This document shows positions 56,878-64,000 of a stretch of DNA of 64,000 nucleotides, one piece after another. The stretch is from Shinisaurus crocodilurus (Eukaryota; Chordata; Lepidosauria; Squamata; Shinisauridae). The notes beneath the pieces were generated by a model. It did not search any database. It was not told where the DNA came from and worked only from the letters and a program-made list of their open reading frames with translations. The stretch spans positions 92,793-156,792 of the forward strand of contig JAHFWL010001240.1 in assembly GCA_021292165.1 (NCBI GenBank), written 5' to 3'. How positions within the stretch are numbered: position 1 is the first letter of the stretch; the number at the start of each line of letters is the position of its first letter. A program made the position numbers and the translations under genes.

Positions 56878-59800
56878 TGAACTCCTAATAATAGACTGCA
56901 GCATACCTAGAAAAAAAAAAACCCTTTTCCTGCTTCTCTGAAAGCACAGGCTCACCCAGCCTCAGAGCTGTTACCACCAGGCTGCTGCTGAGAGCTCTGT
57001 TTGAACGTAGAGTGTGCTAAACCGAGAGAGAATGGATTTTGGTTCACTCTGCTTCTCGACATGTCGGGCTCCCTCCTCTCAAATATGGAAGCTGTGAAGT
57101 TGAGAGAGAGAGACACGTGCAGGAGCTAAATCTTCTTTCTTCATCACTTTGTTTCACTGCCTGCTTCAAAAGCTGCTAAGTTTTTCTTTGCACATCTGTA
57201 CTAGCCTTTTGTTGCCTGTTAGAGCATAGTCTTACACTTGTATTTGCACAGGGTTTTTTGGGCCTGGCAAGCATTCCTGAGCAGATTTTTGTGCTCCCGC
57301 CCCCACACCTGTAACATTGTTAAAGGATCAGACTGGATCCCACTAAATATATAGGGCATGACCCAGCCCGCCATGCTCAGAGGGTTTTCATCGGGTTGAT
57401 AGAACTCTGCCTACAGTTATGCATGGGCAGCAGACAGGGTCATTAGGGCTGTGTGTTCCTGCCTGTCCCCAGCCAGCTGCCTTCTACCACTCAGTTTAAG
57501 TTAGTTGTGCTCTGGAGCATGAATTATTTTCTTTCAGGTAAGAGGGAGGGCCAGACAGGACGTAGGGAAGCGAGCATGGACCTCCCACTAGCCCTGTGGC
57601 TCATCATACTGCCTGTGCAGACAGAAAGGAGGGGAGAATGGCTCAGAGCCCTGTGGGAATCTGCTGCGTACATACACTGTACACCGGATGACCTGGCAGA
57701 TGTTCCTAGTATGTTTTGCAGGCGTGCAAGTATGCGATATAAACGTGGTCTCGCAACGTGGTGATGGAAAGCTTAATACCTCAGGCACTTAAAATCTCTG
57801 TTTGGGTTGTCATTACCAATTTGTTTAACCAACACACAAATCTCTTTTTCTATTAAAACAACATTTTTTTCTGAATGTAGGGTGTTGCCTTTCTGTCTCT
57901 TATGTACAGAAAGTATTCCCTAACTGCTTATGACATCTTTTCTTTCGTTAATCCACCTCACTTATGACTTCACTTCTATTCCTTGTTACTCTGTTGAATG
58001 AAGGCATTCAGTTATCTGTGGTGTTCAGTGCGGCAACTGTTTCTTGAGTGTGCAGCTTTATGGTTGCTGTTTCAGCCTGTTGAGTGTTGAAAGAGAAGCT
58101 GCATGCAGCGTGTACGAGTTGGCCCCTGCAGGTTTCAGTCCCTTTCAGTAGGGAAGATGCTTTGCAGAAAGGAATCACTTTTCTGCTGATGACGACCTTT
58201 TTTGAATCTTGAGGCAGCTGATGTTAGTTCAGAACTTCAGAACAGATTGAAACTTAGCTGCCTTACTTCCCATGTGTGTTCTATTACACCACTATTGAAA
58301 TTTTTCATAAAGTGTTGGGTGACTTTAAAATTGGTGCTTTGGTTTTATTGATGTGCCAAACATGAACCTCTGCAAGTTATAACCCAGCACCACCTCAGCC
58401 TTGATGGCACTATGGCTCCATGAGCTGTTGTTCTGAAACATGCACCGTAAGTTAGCCAAGTAGGCACACACCTTTATTTCATTTTTGGAGTGTCAAGCAT
58501 TGACATTAATGTAATTATAGTTATCTTTTGCATTTTTGGAGGTAAATATGTTGCCCTTTGGCAGTCAGCAGTGGGCATTTATTGGTTTTGTCCTGAGCAG
58601 GTTAGAAAGAATTAATACTGTGGAGTTGTGAATTTGGCCGCACTCTTGCCTCTCTATGATCCTAAGAATATTTCTCCAATTGCCTCTTGGATTGCCCCCA
58701 TATAATTTGATGGATTAGTGTCTGGCAGTAATATTAAACAGCAAAACACAAGTATGCCTGATAGCCCTGGGTCTCACTCTTGAACTAAAGCATTCTTATT
58801 TTATAACAAAAGTGCTTTCTTTAGGGCAAGCGTGACTGTACCCATGATGAATGTCCCTCTTTTTATCACCTCTCTCTTCTTTGTATTGTAATCTGTATCT
58901 CAGGGGTTGTCTGAAAGCCAAAATGGACAAGTTCCGTGACTCCCTTCTGCACATTATCTTTGCTTATGTTTTCTCTTTGTCAGCATTGTACTTCACATCT
59001 TGGTTCTATGTACGAACATTTAGTCTCTATGAACTTCCTTTTGAGAGAGCCTGTAACTAGTTGAATTGACATAAAGTGCTTCTTGAAGCAGCAGCAAATT
59101 GGGGTATCTACTCTGTTTGTTTTATTAAAAAAATGTTACTATTTTCTTCTAGCTGTGCTAAAATGTACATAATTTGAGTAAGACCATAGGAAATTCACTT
59201 TAAGCTTGGATGTAAGGTTGCCACACACAGTTCACTCTCTTTCATAATGTTACTGTTTAGTTTTTCCTGTCAAAGGATTAGTGACAGAATTGTCTGTTCC
59301 CTGCTGAAGTTTTGAAAATATATGTTTCATGTGGAAACAACTTTAGTCTTAAAGAAAAAATGATGTAGCCTATGCAGCTGTATTAAGTGCTGTGGCTGCA
59401 TGTTGAACGTTTTCATAATGGTTGATTTTAGACCTTTTTTCTACAAATAGTATGCCTTGTCAAGTGAGATGTGCTGTTTCTGTGCAAATGCTTCCCTAGA
59501 ATGCTTTAGGCGAGCAGTTGTGCAAAGATGGTATAGGACTACCTCTGTATCATTTGCTTCATAGCAAACTTTGCTTACCCCAGAACAAGCATTTTGTAGA
59601 GCAGTAACTCTGCAGAAGACTAATCTCAAATGTTTAGCCTTTAAAACACAGCATTGCTAGCTAATAGTTGAGGTTTCCAAAACGCTTGTATCTTGTAGAA
59701 TGGACAACACATCTGGCCTTTCTCTACAGACTTCATTCATTTGTTTGCTTTTTTTTTAAAGGGCAATCTTTGATGCTTTTTCAGGAACCAGAAAGCCAAC

Positions 59801-60850
59801 ATTCTCTTCCCTTTCCTCCTCAAGTCTCTAGTTCACTTCTGACTTGCTAAATGAGAATGCAACTTGAAAAGGTGCAGTCTGTGTTTCGCTAAACCTGTCA
59901 ATCCATCAAAGCATTGTTGTCTCCAGTTGTTTTTTTATAGCTTGAACATGCTTGGTTTTAAGTTTTACACGTCTATCTACAAATTTGGACGCTTATGTTG
60001 CATATGAAATATCAGAATCCTTTATTTAACTTGGTATTCTCCCTGTATAATACTTGTAAAATACTTGCCAGTTTTTTCGGGGAAGTCTAGTTTCTTAATA
60101 TATATGTAAACAGGGGAATTCACCTGTCTCAAGTATTCCCCCCAGTTCTCACATTCAGATTCAAAACAGCAAAGGTCCATTACTTCTGCTAGCCAAAACA
60201 GATGTTGCATCAGACTTCGGTTACGTCAACCATTTGGTGGTTAACAACTTGAAAGGCTTGTGACAGTAGATAATATGTGCAAATGTTTTTGGCAGCTATG
60301 AAAATGCCTGATTGGAATGAGTGGGTTGTTTTTTTTTAATAAGGCCAAAGAGTAAAGTGGCTAATGGTCCGGCTCTAAATGGGTGTTGCCACATTCTAAA
60401 TCTATAGCTTCTATTTCAAGATACATGTAAACACAGGACACCTTTCTTGGACACAATGTTTCCTAGGTTCTGGAGAATTTGTAGTGCATTCCTATGGCCT
60501 TACAAATATTTTTTTTCCCCTGTGCAAATGACGTTTCCCCCCTTGGGCTTATTTTAATGCAATATACTAAATTCAGAGAGAGAAAGCATGATCCAAAATA
60601 GCCCTAATTTTTACATACAATTATTCCACCGTGTATGAAGCACAGCACATCTGGTCACTGCTCCAAGGGCATAAGGATGAAAGAGCTCCTGCAGATGATG
60701 TGGACTTGTCATGTGGTTAACTTGTAAACCTGATCATTAATTGTGTACTGATACTCTGTAAAAAGACAAAAGGGAGGAAAGGAGTGTTATTTCAAGTGAA
60801 CTCTTTTATAACTATGTGCGTCTCAAATAAAATTACGTAATTAAGTGTTC
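56878..60850 (+). other. RAB8B: RAB8B 3'UTR
   Basis: About 4 kb of AT-rich sequence has almost no recognisable repeats, in contrast to the flanks. This fits a selected 3'UTR, and human RAB8B also has a long one. It ends at the AATAAA at 60826. I did not try to assign microRNA sites. Confidence 0.75.
60826..60831 (+). terminator. RAB8B: RAB8B polyadenylation signal
   Basis: AATAAA in CTCAAATAAAATTACG, followed by TTAAGTGTTCAATTTTTGTA. It is the first clear canonical signal at the end of the repeat-free 3'UTR. It was chosen by position and context. Confidence 0.7.
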
Positions 60851-61262
60851 AATTTTTGTATGAAATCTGCCATGTGATCAGACAAGTTCTGTAGAGCGTA
60901 ATAATACTGGCTGGTGCACGTTGTTGCACTAGGAAGAGGTATAGGGTAAGAGATTACCATCTCCTGATAGAACACCCATCGCATAATGAAGGGGGTAACT
61001 ATGCTTAAGCCTTATTACACACCTTTCTCAGAGTCAAGGAAACAATGCATACGTGAAAACACGGACAGGATCCCAAGAGCAGCATAATGAGTTCTGTGTG
61101 TGAAAGGGTGCTTTGGATTGATACTCCTCTCAAACAACTTCCACATGCCATCTACCAAACCACTTTTGAAACACAACTTTCAAAAGCAGTGTGGTAAGGG
61201 TAGGCGGGTCTGCTGTTCCAGTAGCCAAAAGGGGAAAATGCTGCTAGGCATATCTAAGCCCT

Positions 61263-63200
61263 TATAGGCACATAAGAGCCATAGTGGACCAGGATGAAGG
61301 CATATCTAGTCCAGCATTCTGTTCCCACAGTAGCCAACCATATGTCCGTGGGAAACCCACAAGCAGGACATGAGCATGATTATAGCAGCTTCCCGCTTGT
61401 GTTGCCTGGCAACTGGTATTGACAGGAATACTACCTCAGATACTAGAGGTAATATACAGACATTTATAGCCTTACCCTCCATGAATGTGTCCAATCCCCT
61501 TTTATTAAAGTCCTCCAAACTGGTGGCCATCACTACATCTTGGGGTAGCAAATTCCATATAACTATGCTGTGTGAAGGCATCCTTTATCTGTCCTGAATT
61601 TCATACCATTCCGTTTCTTCTGTTAGGGAGAAAAACTTGCCCTTCTATATGCTTGATAATTTTATCTTGAATACTACTTTCCACTAATTTATCCGGACCA
61701 GATAATCTTAGCGGCCCGTAATTTCCTGAAAACCCCCATCCCCTTTTGAAAAATTGGCATGGACCACTTTCCAGTCCTCTGGTACATGTTACATATCTTT
61801 GTTTGAAAATCAGCAATTCCACATTTGAGTTCTTCAAGAACTCTTGCAACGATACGCTCTGCGCCTGGTGATTTGTCTGTTTTTCAGTTTGTCAGTAAGG
61901 TCTAGAACGTCATCTCGTCACCACAACTTGCCTCAGTTCCTCAACTCTTCCTGAAAATGAGTTAAGGCGCTGGTACCTACCTTGCATCTTTAGCTTCTAA
62001 GGATGCAATGCTATGGCCCTCTGACCTTGGCGGGGGGGGGGGGGGGGGGGGGATGGGATTATTCTATCGGAACTGCGAGTGTGGAGCTGGGATTCCAAAT
62101 GCAGAGCTCCCACCCCGCCACGGCTTACACGCATCCAAACAGCACCCCCGTCTCCTTTCCCTCCCCCCAAAGAGCTTCATCTAGACAGCCAAAGTCTAGA
62201 TGAAATGCAGGGCGCAAGGTATGGCTGCCCCTCATGCTGTGCATCGAGGTGGGTGATCAGATCACGTCTCCCCATCTGTAATTTAGTTTCTATCTGCATT
62301 CTTCTTCCCCTCCTTTAGTATTCATTGAAACTCTCTTATCACCCAACAGATGAACTGTGGTCCCTACCCCTAGCTGGTTTCCCTGCTTGATGTATTTAAA
62401 GCTTTTTTTAATGGTTTGTCTAATGTTATTAGCAATATGCTCCTCAGAATCCTTTTTTTCTTTTTTTTGCATCCCTCATGTCTGCATTCTTTTGTGAGGG
62501 TTTGCATTCCTTTTTTTCTTGTTTGTGGAAGTCTTCCATATTTTGCAGGGAAGCCTTTTCTCTAATGTCATCCTGACACTAGTGACCTCATGGACTTTGT
62601 GGTACCTTTCCTGACCTGTGGTATACATCTAGCTGAGTTTTTATTGTGGGTTTGAGTAATCCCAAAGCATTTCTGGACGTCTGAACCTCTTGAATCTCTC
62701 CCTTTCAAACTTCCTCTTACCAGTCCCCTCGTTTTAGAGGAGTTTCCTTTTCTGAAGTCAAATGTGACACCATTGGACTTTCCTGGCAATTTTCCACTTG
62801 CATATAAATTAAAATGGTTAGCACTGTGGTCACTGTTCGCAGTCAGTTCAACAATGTTCACATCTTGGACTAAGTCCTGGGTTCCACTTATGGTTAAGTC
62901 CAGAGTCACCACCTCTCTGGTTGGTTCCATGACTAATTGTTCTAGGCCACAGTCATTATAAGTATCTAGAAATTGTACTTGTCATGACCAGAAATATATT
63001 TATCCTATCTATGTGAGGGTAACTGAAGTCAGCTGTTACTGCAACCCTTTCTCCTTGGCATTTCCCTGATTCATTCTCACTGTCAAGATCATCCTGAGCA
63101 TTTTGATCAGGGACAATCGGGATTTCTAAAGGCTGTTATTCAGCAGTATCTACTTTTGGTTTGTTGCAGAATTGAGATCCGAGCACTACAAAACAGTGGT
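61263..63200 (-). mobile_element. Decayed CR1 LINE, internally deleted
   Basis: Reading the minus strand from 62930 gives endonuclease-end text (REVVTLDLTISGTQDLVQD, ELTANSDHSANHF, FDFRKGNSS). At 61730 it gives the RT start (GNYGPLRLSGPDKLVES, IQDKIIKHIEGQ), and at 61560 the 3' end (IVIWNLLPQDVVMATSLED). The order is correct for CR1. The central RT domain is missing, and stops break the frames. A G run and some non-LINE sequence at 61980-62230 look like a later insertion. Confidence 0.85.
62030..62052. repeat. G homopolymer of about 20 bases
   Basis: A long G run inside the CR1 fragment. It could fold as a G-quadruplex and is prone to sequencing error. Confidence 0.88.
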
Positions 63201-64000
63201 TCTTTTTCTGCTGGATAACCTCTAGGTGGCACTGTGGTATGGCAGAGTAGCACAAATACACAAGTGAAAAAAGGAGCACGGATAAATGCCTTGTGTAGAG
63301 AAGCCCAATAGCATGTCCCCAGTACTAAAGTAGCTTTGTGACTCTGTGATGGAGTTTGACCCCTTTGAGGTTTCTAGTTCAACACTATGCCTCCTTTGAC
63401 GTACAGAGCAACAACACCACCAATGCGCCCTTCCCATAGGGCTTGTATCCAGAGATTACCATAGCCCTCTGGTTCTCGCTATTCTCCTGGGTTTCTGTTT
63501 CCTCACTATATTGTTCTTTAAAATCAGGCTCTCCAACTCTCCCATCTTGGATCAAAGACTCCAAATGTCTCGGGCATGTGCCCTTTCCTGTGACCCTTCA
63601 GCCTCTGTGACTAGCTATCATGTTTTGCTGCATGCTAAATTGTGCCTATTTCCACCAGCCCCATTTGGGCAATCAAAAACATTTTCCCTCATCTCCTGGT
63701 TATGATTATACCCGAACCGGAAGCTTCTCGGTTCTTGTCACCTTTCTCAGGGATCAGTTTAAAAGCTGGTCTGCCTCCTTTTTTGATCAGAGCCAGCAGA
63801 TGGGTCCATTCTGCTTCAAGTGGAGCCCTTCACTGTGCCCAAAAGTGAATTTTAGATTCCACCTAAGATGTGTAGGCAATGCTGTGCAAATCTAGCGTGC
63901 TGCTATTAAAGAGGACTGTAAAATTGGGTAAGCTTGCTCGCACCAAAGGCATAATTTTCACGAGTGGTTTAAAAAGGGGGAGAGTCTCTATAGACAAACT
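63201..64000. other. Terminal segment without recognised gene
   Basis: Short frames on both strands show no known domain or splice-supported exon. It may be upstream LINE sequence or intergenic DNA before the next gene. Confidence 0.5.

Overview
This is vertebrate nuclear DNA, most likely from a squamate reptile (a lizard is more probable than a snake). Three observations support this. The genes have many introns with GT-AG junctions. CpG islands sit at the gene starts. The repeats are typical of squamates: Sauria-type tRNA SINEs with a Bov-B-like GGGTATAAAT tail, CR1 and L2-like LINEs, and many short hAT-type elements. Gene order is the conserved amniote block LACTB (+), RPS27L (-), RAB8B (+), as on human chromosome 15q22. 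All three coding regions could be rebuilt exon by exon with intact frames and canonical splice sites.

Layout. 1-492: microsatellite and CpG-rich LACTB promoter. 493-11341: LACTB, six coding exons, 544 aa, a mitochondrial serine beta-lactamase-like filament protein. 11342 to about 14400: its probable 3'UTR, with a polyadenylation signal at 14381. About 14763-22392 (minus): RPS27L, four coding exons, 84 aa, tail-to-tail with LACTB. 22250-22950: RPS27L CpG-island promoter and an upstream patch with E2F-like and CCAAT sites. 22950-27100: repeat-rich intergenic DNA. 27120-27640: RAB8B CpG island. 27340-56877: RAB8B, eight coding exons, 207 aa, with an 18.7 kb first intron. 56878 to about 60850: RAB8B 3'UTR. 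60850-64000: mostly a decayed CR1 LINE on the minus strand.

The three genes are not a pathway; they are neighbours by ancient synteny. LACTB acts in the mitochondrial intermembrane space, RPS27L in the small ribosomal subunit and p53 signalling, and RAB8B in vesicle traffic.

I found no new multi-gene system. The unusual material is in the repeats: (1) a SINE whose head is 5S rRNA and whose tail is CR1, in two copies, one with a target-site duplication; (2) tiny hAT elements with 8-bp target-site duplications, several of them converted to near-perfect 119-140 bp palindromes, whose core closely resembles the ZNF143/THAP11 promoter motif; (3) the same core reused with different ends; (4) a SINE-LINE composite present twice about 590 bp apart; (5) E2F-like and CCAAT sites upstream of RPS27L; and (6) a p53-like half-site on the RPS27L start codon. 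All family names and motif matches come from memory and reading, with no database search.
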